Shown: positions 18,161-29,346, numbered from the stretch's first letter. The stretch: DNA of 64,000 nt from Micromonospora rifamycinica (GCF_900090265.1 NZ_LT607752.1:1116001-1180000); one strand, 5' to 3'. A program made the numbers and translations. The notes: generated by a model from the letters alone, not told the origin.

Positions 18161-19117
18161 TCAGCTGCCCATCTCGGCCTCGTACGCCGAGCGCAGCCGG
18201 GCCCGGGCGGCCGGGGCCAGGCAGACGTGCCAGGTGGACCCCTCGTCGATGACGTTCACCTCACCGGCGGCCTGTCGGGCCAGCAGGATCTCGGCCAGCA
18301 CGTCCCGCGCGCCGAACCGGGCGTACCAGGCCAGCTCCACGTCCACCGCCCAGCCGAGGCAGTGGCCGCTGGGGAGCATGGCCGGGTACCCGAGCCGACG
18401 CAACCGGTACTGGTGTTCGGCGCTGTGCGCCAGGCTGGTCACCCACAGCGGCGGGGTGTCCGGCGGGGCGGACCGGGCGAACTCCCGGGCGAGGTCGTTG
18501 AGGAGCGCGACGATCTCCCGGCGGGTCCGCCGGAAGGGCACCCCGGCGGTACGCGGGGCGGCCTCCGGCACCAGCCGCTGCCGCAGGCCACGCACGCCGC
18601 GACCGAGGACACCCGCCGGCTGCTCCCGGTAGCGGAAGCCGAGCAGGCTGCGACGGCGCAGCCACTCCAGGTCGATCAGGTCGGGGTGGGTGTCGACCTG
18701 CTCGTCGGTGCGCAGCACCGGGGCGTCCCGCCACCACATGAGGTCGATGCGGGAGAGCAGGTAGATCCGGACCAGCGCGGTCAGGTCCGGGGCCGAGGCG
18801 CGGGCGTCGGGTTGGTGCCGGGCCAGCTCCAGCAGCAGGCTCTCGCGGGCGCCGAGCAGGCCCTGCTCGGTCGCGTCGAGCACGTCGGCGATGGCCGGTT
18901 CGCGCAGCCGCTCGTCGAGCAGCACCTGACGGGCGGCGGTGGCGGTGACGCCGGCCAGCGCGCCCACCTCGACCAGCAGTTCCGCGACCGCCGTCCGGTA
19001 GGCGTCGAGGTCGGGGGCGACCAGCCGGTCGGCACGGGTCGGCACGGGCGACCGCCGGGCCGGGGCGGGTGGGGTGACGCCGGGCTGGGGGCCGGGGCTT
19101 CGGCTGGGCACGCGCAT
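18161..19117 (-). CDS. DUF5715/peptidase M15-like protein
   Basis: 318 residues. The C-terminal third reads LWVTSLAHSAEHQYRLRR, then SGHCLGWAVDVEL, then DEGSTWHVCL. This is the S-x-H-x-x-G-x-A-x-D plus E...WH pattern of M15-type zinc peptidases and of DUF5715, with probable ligands H252, D259 and H297. The N-terminal two thirds are helical and unrecognised. No signal peptide or membrane helix is seen, which is odd for a wall enzyme. The ATG at 19117 follows AGAGGAC. The catalytic role is inferred. Confidence 0.6.
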   Translation of the reverse strand: MRVPSRSPGPQPGVTPPAPARRSPVPTRADRLVAPDLDAYRTAVAELLVEVGALAGVTATAARQVLLDERLREPAIADVLDATEQGLLGARESLLLELARHQPDARASAPDLTALVRIYLLSRIDLMWWRDAPVLRTDEQVDTHPDLIDLEWLRRRSLLGFRYREQPAGVLGRGVRGLRQRLVPEAAPRTAGVPFRRTRREIVALLNDLAREFARSAPPDTPPLWVTSLAHSAEHQYRLRRLGYPAMLPSGHCLGWAVDVELAWYARFGARDVLAEILLARQAAGEVNVIDEGSTWHVCLAPAARARLRSAYEAEMGS

Positions 19118-19337
19118 GGTCGGTCCTCTCCCGGTACGCGGTGCGGATGAACCTGAACGCACCGTAAACGCTGTGAACCGGCAGAGAAGGAGCATTCCTC
19201 CCACGACCCCCGAAGGGCGACGTGCGGACACGGCCGCCGGGCACCGGACCACGACCCGCCCCGGCCGGTCGGTGGGAACGCCGGACCACCCCGGGCCGCC
19301 CGCCGTGCGGCGCGGGCGGCCCGGGGTGGACGTGGGG

Positions 19338-21554
19338 TCAGCGCAGCGTGCAGGCCGTCCCGTTCACGGCGAACCCGGTCGGGGTCGCGTTGGTGCCGGT
19401 GTACGAGGCGTTGAAGCCGAGGTTGACCGAGGCGTTCGGCGCGACCGCGCCGTTGTAGCTCTCGTTGGTCACCGTGACCTCGCTGCCGCTCTGGCTGAAC
19501 CGGCCCGACCAGCCCTGGCTGATCTGCTGGTTACCGGTGAACCGGAAGGTCAGCCGCCACGACGACCAGGCGGCCGCGCTGGTGTTGGTCAGCGTGACGC
19601 TACCGGTGAAGCCGGTGCTCCAGCTGTTCGCCGAGTACGTCACCGCGCACCCGCCGGCCGGCGGCGGCGTGGTGGTAGGCGGGGGCGTGGTGGTCGGCGG
19701 CGGCGTCACCGTGGGGGTCGGCGTCGGGTCCGGCCCGGTGCCGGTGCCCGCCTGCTCGGCCGCCCAGTGCACCAGCCAGGCCATCGCCGAGTTCCAGTTG
19801 ATCGCCACCTCGTTGACCGAGTACGCCCCGATGTCGTCGACGAAGCACTTCTGCGGCTTGCAGCCACCGAGCTGGGCCTGGACGACCGGGTCCTGCAACT
19901 CGCTGTTCGGGCCGCCGGAGAGCGAGCCGGGCGGCGCGGTGGGCAGTGAACCGTCGTTCTGGTTGGCCCAGAACCGGTGGTGCACGTTGCGCACCGGCTT
20001 GTCGCCGTAGCCGGCCACGTAGGACTGGTTGAGCGGGTTGCGGCCGAGCAGGTAGTCGTAGGCGGCGAAGGCCCCGTTGCGGTACTTCGTCGTGCGGGTC
20101 AGGTCGTAGGCCACCGCGAGGACGTTGGCGTTGTTGGCGACCGCGCCGTTGGAACCCCAGTAGTACGTGCCGTTGCCGCTGCCCGGGGCCGGGTAGCCCT
20201 GGTTGGCGATCTGGGCGAGCATCCGGTCGGCGAAGCCGACGATCGCCGAGCGGATCGCGCTCACGTCGCCACTGGCCAGACCGGTCGGCACCAGCGCCAG
20301 GGTGGTGTCGCCCAGCCCGGCCGTCCAGCTCCAGTCGTACGCGCCCCTGGTGAAACTGGCGCCCCGGGCGTGCGGGGAGCTGCTGAGGTCGTTGCGGTAG
20401 CCGGTGTTGCCGGTGGTGGCGTACAGCTCCGCCGCGGCCCAGTAGAACTCGTCGGTGACGGTGTTGTCCTCGTACGCGCCGCCGCCGGTGTTGTCGGTGG
20501 CGGGGGCCAGCCGGTTCGGGTTGGCCTTCGCCGCCGTGTACGCCTTCTCGGCGGCGGCCAGCGCCCGGGAGGCGAAGGCGGCGTCGAACGGCTTCCACAG
20601 CCGGGACGCCTGGGCGGCCACCGCGGCCATGTTGAGGGTGGCGGCGGTGCTCACCGGGGAGAGCAGCCGCGCCTCACTGTCCAGCTCGGGACGGGTGGGC
20701 AGCGCGGTCCAGTTCTGGTCATGGATCTTGTGGTGGACCATGCCGGCGTTGGTCCGGCCGTCCGGCACCTGCATCTTGAGCAGGAACTCCAACTCCCAGC
20801 GGGCCTCGTCGAGCACGTCCGGCACCCCGTTGGACCGCTCCGGGATGGCCAGCGTGCCGTCGGCGACGGCCGACCTGTCCGCCCCGGCGACGTGCAGGGT
20901 CCGCTCGTAGATGTTCTGGAGCTGCCAGGTGGCCAGGCCACCGTTGACCACGTACTTGCCCTGGTCACCGGCGTCGTACCAGCCACCGCGCACGTCCAGG
21001 GTGTAACCGCAGGAGGTGCGGCACGGCACGTTGTTGTCGCCCCGGTTCGGGGCGACGTTGACGTGCCCGGCCGGGCGGGCGTACCGGGAACCCACGTACT
21101 GGGCGTCGATCGGGGTGCCGCTGCGCTGGTGGTAGAAGAACGCCAGCGAGTCACCGCGCAGCCGGCGGACCGGGTCGGCGGAGATGTCGAACGGGTAGCT
21201 GTTGCTCCCACCGACCGACAGCACGTAGCCCGTGCCCGGGGTGTCGTAGGCGGAGAAGTCGGCGATGTGCACCGAATCGCCGGAGAGCGCGTCGGCGCCC
21301 CGTACCGTGGTCTGCCCGGAGGCGACCGTGGCGCCGCCGGCGTTGCGCAGCGTCCAGCCGAGCGGGGAGTTCGCGGAGTTCACGACGGTGGCCTGCTTGG
21401 GCAGCCCTGGCACGTAGGCGACCTGGTTGACCTTGACCGGTGAGCCGGGGTCGGGGGCGGCGGAGGCGAGCTGCGGCACGGCCGCGAGCCCGCCGAGGGC
21501 GAGCAGGGCGGCAGCCGCGAGCGCGACCGGACGCCGTCGGGGATGCTGGGGCAT
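19338..21554 (-). CDS. Secreted GH9 endoglucanase with C-terminal CBM2
   Basis: 738 residues. In order: Sec signal (VALAAAALLALGGLAAVPQLASAA), an N-terminal Ig-like CelD_N domain, and the glycoside hydrolase family 9 (alpha/alpha)6 barrel. The barrel has RGGWYDAGDQGKYVVNGG (catalytic Asp region), RNVHHRFWA and VNEVAINWNSAMAWL (acid Glu region). Then come a Pro/Thr linker with PPPTTTPPP repeats and a cellulose-binding CBM2 module (from CAVTYSANSWSTGF; TNESYNG, GFAVNGTAC). It hydrolyses cellulose outside the cell. The ATG at 21554 follows GAAGAGG. A CebR-like operator lies about 90 bp upstream. Confidence 0.94.
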   Translation of the reverse strand: MPQHPRRRPVALAAAALLALGGLAAVPQLASAAPDPGSPVKVNQVAYVPGLPKQATVVNSANSPLGWTLRNAGGATVASGQTTVRGADALSGDSVHIADFSAYDTPGTGYVLSVGGSNSYPFDISADPVRRLRGDSLAFFYHQRSGTPIDAQYVGSRYARPAGHVNVAPNRGDNNVPCRTSCGYTLDVRGGWYDAGDQGKYVVNGGLATWQLQNIYERTLHVAGADRSAVADGTLAIPERSNGVPDVLDEARWELEFLLKMQVPDGRTNAGMVHHKIHDQNWTALPTRPELDSEARLLSPVSTAATLNMAAVAAQASRLWKPFDAAFASRALAAAEKAYTAAKANPNRLAPATDNTGGGAYEDNTVTDEFYWAAAELYATTGNTGYRNDLSSSPHARGASFTRGAYDWSWTAGLGDTTLALVPTGLASGDVSAIRSAIVGFADRMLAQIANQGYPAPGSGNGTYYWGSNGAVANNANVLAVAYDLTRTTKYRNGAFAAYDYLLGRNPLNQSYVAGYGDKPVRNVHHRFWANQNDGSLPTAPPGSLSGGPNSELQDPVVQAQLGGCKPQKCFVDDIGAYSVNEVAINWNSAMAWLVHWAAEQAGTGTGPDPTPTPTVTPPPTTTPPPTTTPPPAGGCAVTYSANSWSTGFTGSVTLTNTSAAAWSSWRLTFRFTGNQQISQGWSGRFSQSGSEVTVTNESYNGAVAPNASVNLGFNASYTGTNATPTGFAVNGTACTLR

Positions 21555-21641
21555 GGGGCCTCTTCCGGTGGTGATGGCAGTGACCATCCGACCGGGCTCC
21601 AGCGCAGCATTGATCCGCCGGGCGGTCGGACAGACCGTCGA

Positions 21642-21655
21642 CGGGAGCGCTCCAC
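21642..21655 (-). promoter_or_regulatory. CebR-like operator upstream of the cellulase
   Basis: CGGGAGCGCTCCAC matches 11 of 14 positions of TGGGAGCGCTCCCA, the operator of the LacI-family cellobiose repressor CebR, with the GAGCGCTC core intact. Its place upstream of a cellulase gene fits cellobiose-responsive control. Confidence 0.72.
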
Positions 21656-21671
21656 CCACCATAGAGCAGCG

Positions 21672-22199
21672 TCATTCCGTTGGGAAGCCACCGCCCAACG
21701 GGTGCACCGTCCGGGTGTCGCCGTCGTAACTGCGCGCCGCGACGAACCGACCCGCCGGCCGGTCGCCGTCGACCACCGCGCGGGCCAGCCGCCGGTCGTG
21801 GTCGCGGAAGCGCAACGCCAGGCTCAGGTGCGGAATCCAGTGGCCCGGGGCGTGCCAGGGCCGCCGGCCGTCCGCGCCGTCGAGCGCGGCCCAGACCGCC
21901 CGGTGCAGGCCGGTCAGCGCCGCGGTGGGCCGCACGGGCCAGACCAACGGGGCGCTGCCGTCGAGCACCGTCGCCCGGTCCAGCCGCACCGGCAGGGGCA
22001 GCGCGTCGTCGAAGAGCCCGGCGAGCCGGTCCGCCGCGCCGGGCGGGAAGTCGTCCACCGCGGCCAGGGTCAGGTGCGGCCGGTTCGTCGGATGACCGTG
22101 CCGCGCCAGGCTGGGCAGCCCCGCCCCGGCCAACCGGCCCCAGGCGGCGCGGACCGCCTCCTCCAGCGCCGGACAGCAGAGCAGCTCGACCGTCCGCAC
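21672..22199 (-). CDS. 2'-5' RNA ligase-like 2H phosphoesterase
   Basis: 175 residues with the two catalytic motifs of the 2H superfamily, RPHLTLAAV and WIPHLSLAL (HxT/S type), spaced as in LigT/ThpR-like proteins. Probably a cyclic phosphodiesterase or RNA-ligase-type enzyme; substrate unknown. Start taken as the GTG at 22199 (VRTVELLCCP), which puts the first strand at the N-terminus; the ribosome binding site is weak. Upstream codons are in-frame but overlap the helicase leader hairpin. Confidence 0.8.
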   Translation of the reverse strand: MRTVELLCCPALEEAVRAAWGRLAGAGLPSLARHGHPTNRPHLTLAAVDDFPPGAADRLAGLFDDALPLPVRLDRATVLDGSAPLVWPVRPTAALTGLHRAVWAALDGADGRRPWHAPGHWIPHLSLALRFRDHDRRLARAVVDGDRPAGRFVAARSYDGDTRTVHPLGGGFPTE

Positions 22200-22228
22200 G
22201 TCCGTCAGGCTATCGGGCGGTTCCCGCC

Positions 22229-22272
22229 GCCGCTGTGCCGACCGGCACGGTTGTGCCGGTCGGCGCAGCGGC
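22229..22272 (+). promoter_or_regulatory. 20-bp hairpin in the helicase leader
   Basis: A stem of about 20 bp (one G.U/mismatch, 4-nt loop GGTT) whose inner arm is CGCTGTGCCGACCGGCAC. It ends 28 bases before the helicase ATG, in the divergent gap to the 2H gene. It could be a structured 5' UTR or a protein-binding palindrome. Confidence 0.55.
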
Positions 22273-22300
22273 CCGACGGGGGTGATGGAAAACTTTGCCC

Positions 22301-24022
22301 ATGAGTTCCGCACCTACACCGACCGACCTCTCCGCGCCCGACGACTCCGACGGCGTACCCGCCTTCGTGGATCTCGGGCTGCGCGCCGAACTGCTGGGCG
22401 CCCTCGCCGCACTCGGCTACGAGGAGCCGACCCCGATCCAACGGGAGGCGATCCCGCTGCTGCTGGCCGGCCGGGACCTGCTCGGACAGGCCGCCACCGG
22501 TACGGGTAAGACCGCCGCGTTCGCCCTGCCCCTGTTGCAGCGGATGCCGGAGGACCGCAGCGGCGGCGACCCGGTGTCGCTGGTGCTGGTGCCCACCCGC
22601 GAGCTGGCCGTCCAGGTCTCCGAGGCGTTCCACCGGTACGGCAAGGATCTCGGTGCCCGGGTGCTGCCGATCTACGGTGGCCAGCCGATCGGCCGCCAGT
22701 TGCGCGCCCTGGACCTCGGGGTGGACGTGGTGGTGGCGACCCCGGGACGGGCGCTGGACCACATCGCCCGGGGCACCCTGCGGCTGGGGTCGTTGGCCAC
22801 GGTGGTGCTGGACGAGGCCGACGAGATGCTCGACATGGGTTTCGCCGAGGACATCGAGGCGATCCTGGAGCACGCCCCCGCGCAACGCCAGACGGTGCTC
22901 TTCTCGGCCACCATGCCGGCCCGGATCGACGGCCTGGCCCGTAAGCACCTGACCGACCCGGAGCGGATCCAGATCGGCCGCGAGCAACCGGTGGCCGGCG
23001 AGGCCCCCCGGGTGCGGCAGAGCGCGTACATCGTCACCCGGGCGCACAAGCCGGCGGTGCTGGGTCGGGTGCTGGACGTGGAGTCCCCGACCGCGGCGAT
23101 CGTGTTCTGTCGCAGCCGGGAGGAGGTCGACCGGCTGACCGAGACCATGAACGGGCGGGGCTACCGGGCCGAGGCGCTGCACGGCGGGATGAGCCAGGAG
23201 CAGCGGGACCGGGTGATGGGCCGGCTGCGCGCCGGGACCGCCGACCTGCTGGTGGCCACCGACGTGGCGGCCCGCGGGCTGGACGTCGAGCAGCTCACCC
23301 ACGTGGTCAACTACGACGTGCCGTCGGCGCCGGAGTCGTACGTGCACCGGATCGGCCGGGTGGGTCGGGCCGGTCGGGAAGGGGTGGCGATCACCCTCGC
23401 CGAGCCCCGGGAGCACCGGATGCTCAAGACCATCGAACGGGTCACCGGCCAGCGGATCGACATCGACAAGATCCCGACGGTGGCGGACCTGCGGACCCGC
23501 CGGATGGCGCTGACCCAGGCGGCGCTGCGGGAGAGCCTGCTGGAGGACGACCTGGATCCGTTCCGGGTGATCGTGGAGTCGCTGTCGGACGAGTTCGACC
23601 TGATGGAGGTGGCGCTGGCGGCCGTCAAGCTGGCCCACGAGGCGGCCCTGCCCGGCTCCGACGACGAGGAGGAGATCCCGCAGGTGACGGTCCGCCCGCC
23701 CCGCGAGTCCCGGCCCGGGTTCGACGGCCGGGGCGGCGACCGGCGCGGCGGGGGCGGCCGCCCCCGTACCGGCGGCACCGCGCAGGTCTTCATCGGCCTG
23801 GGTCGCCGCGCCGGGGTCCGCCCGCAGGACCTGGTCGGTGCGATCACCGGGGAGACCCGGGTGAGCGGCCGGGACATCGGCTCGATCGAGATCGCCGACC
23901 GGTTCTCCCTCGTGGAGGTGCCGCAGGCTGTCGCCGACGAGGTGATCGCGGGACTGCGCAACAGCACCATCAAGGGCCGCAAGGCGACCGTACGGCGCGA
24001 CCGCGGCGGCGAGGGGCACTGA
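22301..24022 (+). CDS. deaD: DEAD-box ATP-dependent RNA helicase
   Basis: 573 residues. Motif I is AATGTGKTA, motif II DEADEMLDMG and motif III SAT. The second RecA domain has CRSREEVDRLTETM, LVATDVAARGLDVE and HRIGRVGRAG. A Gly/Arg-rich linker leads to a C-terminal DbpA/CsdA-type RNA-binding domain (VFIGLGRRAGVRPQDLVGAI ... ADRFSLVEVP). It unwinds structured RNA in ribosome assembly, decay or cold adaptation. ATG at 22301. Confidence 0.93.
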   Translation: MSSAPTPTDLSAPDDSDGVPAFVDLGLRAELLGALAALGYEEPTPIQREAIPLLLAGRDLLGQAATGTGKTAAFALPLLQRMPEDRSGGDPVSLVLVPTRELAVQVSEAFHRYGKDLGARVLPIYGGQPIGRQLRALDLGVDVVVATPGRALDHIARGTLRLGSLATVVLDEADEMLDMGFAEDIEAILEHAPAQRQTVLFSATMPARIDGLARKHLTDPERIQIGREQPVAGEAPRVRQSAYIVTRAHKPAVLGRVLDVESPTAAIVFCRSREEVDRLTETMNGRGYRAEALHGGMSQEQRDRVMGRLRAGTADLLVATDVAARGLDVEQLTHVVNYDVPSAPESYVHRIGRVGRAGREGVAITLAEPREHRMLKTIERVTGQRIDIDKIPTVADLRTRRMALTQAALRESLLEDDLDPFRVIVESLSDEFDLMEVALAAVKLAHEAALPGSDDEEEIPQVTVRPPRESRPGFDGRGGDRRGGGGRPRTGGTAQVFIGLGRRAGVRPQDLVGAITGETRVSGRDIGSIEIADRFSLVEVPQAVADEVIAGLRNSTIKGRKATVRRDRGGEGH

Positions 24023-24033
24023 CACCCCCGGGT

Positions 24034-24069
24034 GACCGGCCCGCGCCCGGGACGGGGCGCGGGCCGGTC
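24034..24069. terminator. Bidirectional terminator hairpin
   Basis: Perfect 15-bp stem (GACCGGCCCGCGCCC with its complement, 6-nt loop) between the convergent helicase and DoxX genes. Confidence 0.78.
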
Positions 24070-24077
24070 GCGGGTGC

Positions 24078-24449
24078 TCAGAGCGGGTACGGCCCGAACC
24101 GGCCCCAGGCCACGATCGCCGCCAGCACCAGCAGCACCGCGGTCAGCGCGGTGCCGGGGTGTTCCTTGGCCCGGGCGTGCACCACGACCGCGCCGGCCAT
24201 CACGATCACCAGCCCGACGGCGGCCAGCGGGGTGAGCACCGTGGCGATGCCGGTGAGGCCGGGCAGGACCAACCCGACCGCGGCCAGCACCTCGGCCGCG
24301 CCGAGCGCCTTGACCTGGGCGGGTGGCACGTTCTCCACCCAGCTCATCCGGTCGCGCAGCTTCTCCTTGGGTTGGCTCAGCTTGGTCAGTCCCGCGCCGG
24401 CGAAGAGTGCGGCGAGCAGGATCTGCAGGATCCACAGGAACACGTTCAC
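24078..24449 (-). CDS. DoxX family membrane protein
   Basis: 123 residues with four hydrophobic helices. It starts FLWILQILLAALFAGAGLTKL (the usual DoxX opening), with the family-typical LGAAEVLAAVGLVLPGL in the second helix. Function unknown; some DoxX proteins are linked to thiol or redox stress. The GTG start at 24449 lies 9 bases after GGAGG. Single-gene unit downstream of lon on the same strand. Confidence 0.85.
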   Translation of the reverse strand: MNVFLWILQILLAALFAGAGLTKLSQPKEKLRDRMSWVENVPPAQVKALGAAEVLAAVGLVLPGLTGIATVLTPLAAVGLVIVMAGAVVVHARAKEHPGTALTAVLLVLAAIVAWGRFGPYPL

Positions 24450-24614
24450 GGAAGATCGCCTCCGGGGGGTGCCACCGTGCGGTGACGGATGCGGGAAACG
24501 GGAACGTCCAGGCTACGGGCCGGTCCGCCCCCGACGCCCGGACGGGACGTCGGGAACGGACCGGTCGTCAGAGGGGACGGTGTTCGGACGGGACGGTGTG
24601 TCGGACGGGACGCC

Positions 24615-26951
<2,337 letters not shown>

Positions 26952-26973
26952 CGGACACCTGCCATCGGGTCTA

Positions 26974-26994
26974 GTTGAGCGTGTCTCACTCAAG
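26974..26994 (-). promoter_or_regulatory. HAIR element (HspR operator) before lon
   Basis: GTTGAGC-N7-ACTCAAG matches the HspR consensus CTTGAGT-N7-ACTCAAG at 12 of 14 arm positions with the exact spacer. HspR represses heat-shock genes, and lon is a known HspR target in Streptomyces. Confidence 0.85.
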
Positions 26995-27195
26995 TCACAA
27001 ACCGTGCCCCGTGTTCCACCCTGTGACCCAGGACACACTCCGGATGCCGCCGACCGCAGTGCCCAGCATTGCCCGGTGCGGGATTTCCCAGGATTGGCGC
27101 GACCCGCCAAATGAAGGAGAGGCATTTTGTTGCGGATTTGCCGTCAGATACGTCAAACTCTTAGCACACCCCGCTCAACACAGGGAGTAATGGCG

Positions 27196-27543
27196 ATGGC
27201 AAGGAAAGTAATCACCGTTCTGACCGACGACCTCGACGGCGGAAAGGCCGATCGGACCGTCGAGTTCAGCCTGGACGGGGCGGCGTACACCATCGACCTC
27301 TCCGACGAGAACGCGGGGGTGCTGCGCAAGGCGCTGGACGCCTACATCACCGCTGGCCGTCGAATGGGGCGCGGTGTGGTCGAGGCCGGCCGTCCGGCCC
27401 GCCGCCCAGCTCGGGCCGGTGTCTCGGGAATGGATCGCGAGCAGAACCGGGCGATCCGGGAATGGGCCACCAAGAACGGCCACGAGATTTCCGAGCGCGG
27501 CCGCATCCCGGTCTCGGTCGTGGAGGCGTGGAAGAACCGCTGA
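27196..27543 (+). CDS. lsr2: Lsr2, nucleoid-associated silencer
   Basis: 115 residues. The N-terminal dimerisation domain starts MARKVITVLTDDLDGG. The C-terminal DNA-binding domain has the AT-hook-like R-G-R at 101-103 followed by IPVSVVEAW. It bridges and silences AT-rich DNA, the actinobacterial counterpart of H-NS. ATG 27196 is preferred over ATG 27190 because GGGAG then lies 8 bases away and the protein begins like other Lsr2 proteins. Its own upstream region (27090-27190) is distinctly AT-richer than the rest of the window. The protein is divergent from lon. Confidence 0.95.
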   Translation: MARKVITVLTDDLDGGKADRTVEFSLDGAAYTIDLSDENAGVLRKALDAYITAGRRMGRGVVEAGRPARRPARAGVSGMDREQNRAIREWATKNGHEISERGRIPVSVVEAWKNR

Positions 27544-27567
27544 CCGGCAGGTCGGATCACGATCGGG

Positions 27568-27609
27568 TGCGCCGGGGTCACGCTGGGATATCAGCGTGCC
27601 CCCGGCGCA
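27568..27609 (+). terminator. Strong terminator after lsr2
   Basis: 10-bp plus 7-bp stem (TGCGCCGGGG ... CCCCGGCGCA outside, CACGCTG ... CAGCGTG inside, one mismatch between), a 6-nt loop and a short T run after it. Confidence 0.85.
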
Positions 27610-27687
27610 TTTGCGCTGTACACAATTTCCACGCGGTGGCGGGGCGGCGAAAACCGTTGCCGACCCACCCCGGAGGGACGACACAGA

Positions 27688-27729
27688 GCTGCGGGCCGCC
27701 CCGGGGTCTCCCCCGGGACGGCCCGCAGC
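27688..27729 (-). terminator. Terminator after the Asn/Gly-rich secreted protein gene
   Basis: Outer 11-bp stem GCTGCGGGCCG / CGGCCCGCAGC with an inner CCGGGG stem, 15 bases past the stop codon at 27745 on the minus strand. Confidence 0.7.
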
Positions 27730-27744
27730 CGTCGTCCGTGTCGG

Positions 27745-29040
27745 TCAGTTGACCCGGATACGCACCACGTCGAAGGCGGGGGTCTGGTTGGCCCGCTCCA
27801 TCATCGGCACCCGGTGCGAGCCGTCACCGGCCCAGACCGCGCACTGCGCCGTACCCGACTGCGGCAGGCCCGGGATCTGGATGGTCACGTCGTCGGACTG
27901 GTTGCCGCCCTTACCGTCCTCGGTGGCCACGAAGAACGCCGGGACGTCCTGCGGGTTGGACGGCGCCTGGTTGGTGTTCTGCAGCATCCGGCAGGCGGTG
28001 TGGAAGTGACCACGGGTCAGGCCCTGCCCGTTGAGTACCGAGCTCTCCAGGTAGTAACCGCCCTGCCCGGCCGCCAGGAAGCGGTCCCGGACCAGGTTAC
28101 GGGTGGAGACCTTCAGGCTGAAGGCCTGGTTGCGCTGCACCTGGTTCGGGAACTGCGTGATCAGCAGCGACGGGTTGTTGGCCGCCGCGCCGACCTCGCC
28201 GAACGCGGTGCTGACGCAGCGGTTGCCGTTCTGGAAGCCGTCGTGCGGCTGCAACCGGCTGTTGGCGCAGTCCTTGGCGAGCACGCCCAGCGCGTTGCCG
28301 TTGTTGCCGTTCTGGCCGCCGTTGTTGTTGCCGCCGTTGTTGTTGCCGCCGTTCTGACCGCCGTTGTTCTGGCCGCCGTTCTGGCCGCCGTTGTTGTTGC
28401 CGCCGTTGTTCTGGCCGCCGTTGTTGGCCGCCACCTGGCAGCCGGCGAGCTGCTCCAGGCCCTGCGGGCGCTGGGCGAACCGGCCGATCGCGGTGGCGAT
28501 CCGGTTCAACGCGGACCGACGCTTGTCGGCCAGCGGGCCGAGGATGGCGTTGTCGATGAACGCCTTCCCGTTGCGCCCCTCGGCGGCCAACCGCTTGTTG
28601 GCGTCGTCGATCTGGGTCTTGAGCAGGGCCAGTTCCTTGTCCACCTCGGCCTTGGCCTGGGCCGGGATCTGCGGCAGCCGCGGGGTGACCTCCGGGCAGG
28701 CCACCGTGGAGGCCAGCGTGGTCACCGGGGCGTTGCCGGCCTTGACCGCCTGGCATTCGGCGACGGACATCTGCCCGTCACCCCAGTGGTTCCGAACCCA
28801 GCGACCGTTCTGCCACGTCTGGGTGGTGCTGCCGCGCCCGCTCGGCGAGGTGGCACCGGGGCTCGGTGCGACGCAGGCCGACGAGACGTTGCGGGTCTGC
28901 TGCCGCGGCTTGTCCCCGGCCGATGAGATCTGGGTGACGGCGGCGATACCGCCGAAGACGACGAGCGCACCGACCGCCGCCAGCAGCCGCTTGCTCCGCG
29001 CGTTACCGGATGACCGGCGTGCCCCTGTGGACCTGCGCAT
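27745..29040 (-). CDS. Secreted protein with Asn/Gly/Gln-rich repeat linker
   Basis: 431 residues. An N-terminal signal helix (RLLAAVGALVVFGGIAAVTQI) precedes a Cys-containing domain and a coiled, charged helix region (EVDKELALLKTQIDDANKRLA). A low-complexity linker of NNGG and QNGG repeats follows (roughly residues 205-242), then a C-terminal beta-rich domain (RGHFHTACRML, GTAQCAVWAGDGSHRVPMME). I do not recognise a named family. The DNA of the linker (about 28305-28430) is a GTTGTT/GCCGCC repeat. The ATG at 29040 follows AAGGAG. It is probably wall-associated or extracellular. Confidence 0.75.
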   Translation of the reverse strand: MRRSTGARRSSGNARSKRLLAAVGALVVFGGIAAVTQISSAGDKPRQQTRNVSSACVAPSPGATSPSGRGSTTQTWQNGRWVRNHWGDGQMSVAECQAVKAGNAPVTTLASTVACPEVTPRLPQIPAQAKAEVDKELALLKTQIDDANKRLAAEGRNGKAFIDNAILGPLADKRRSALNRIATAIGRFAQRPQGLEQLAGCQVAANNGGQNNGGNNNGGQNGGQNNGGQNGGNNNGGNNNGGQNGNNGNALGVLAKDCANSRLQPHDGFQNGNRCVSTAFGEVGAAANNPSLLITQFPNQVQRNQAFSLKVSTRNLVRDRFLAAGQGGYYLESSVLNGQGLTRGHFHTACRMLQNTNQAPSNPQDVPAFFVATEDGKGGNQSDDVTIQIPGLPQSGTAQCAVWAGDGSHRVPMMERANQTPAFDVVRIRVN

Positions 29041-29346
29041 CGAATTGCTCTCCTTCTCGATCCGGTACCTGACTCGTGTCCCCGACGAGGAGACGCCCAT
29101 TCGGGTCCGTCGCCCCCGTCGAGGGGCACTGCGACGTTCCGGTCGCACGTCGATGGCCGACGATGCCTTTCCGCACCGTCCGCCGCGTCGGGTGGCGCGG
29201 CTGGGAAGATCCTGTCCATTCCCGCTTAGGTACGGGCCGGCTCGGGCGAAGGTTCAACACGATCCGAAGGAACCGGGACTGTTTTCCGGGCGGGCCGGAA
29301 TGTCACCAACCGTCGCCGGTAAATGACGGCGGGTCGTTCCGGTGGG
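29041..29346. other. 306-bp gap, presumed promoter region
   Basis: It lies upstream of the Asn/Gly-rich secreted protein gene (minus strand) and downstream of the DUF2726-like gene. It contains a few small inverted repeats. I see no convincing gene, RNA element or operator. Confidence 0.5.

Noticed and set aside
28305..28430. CRISPR-like array from regular GTTGTT/GCCGCC repeats
   Set aside because: It is an in-frame low-complexity coding repeat (Asn/Gly) with no spacers.
27745..29040. DUF1996 or Pecanex-like assignment of the Asn/Gly-rich protein
   Set aside because: The SH-x-H-D-F-F-G-type signature is absent; left unnamed.
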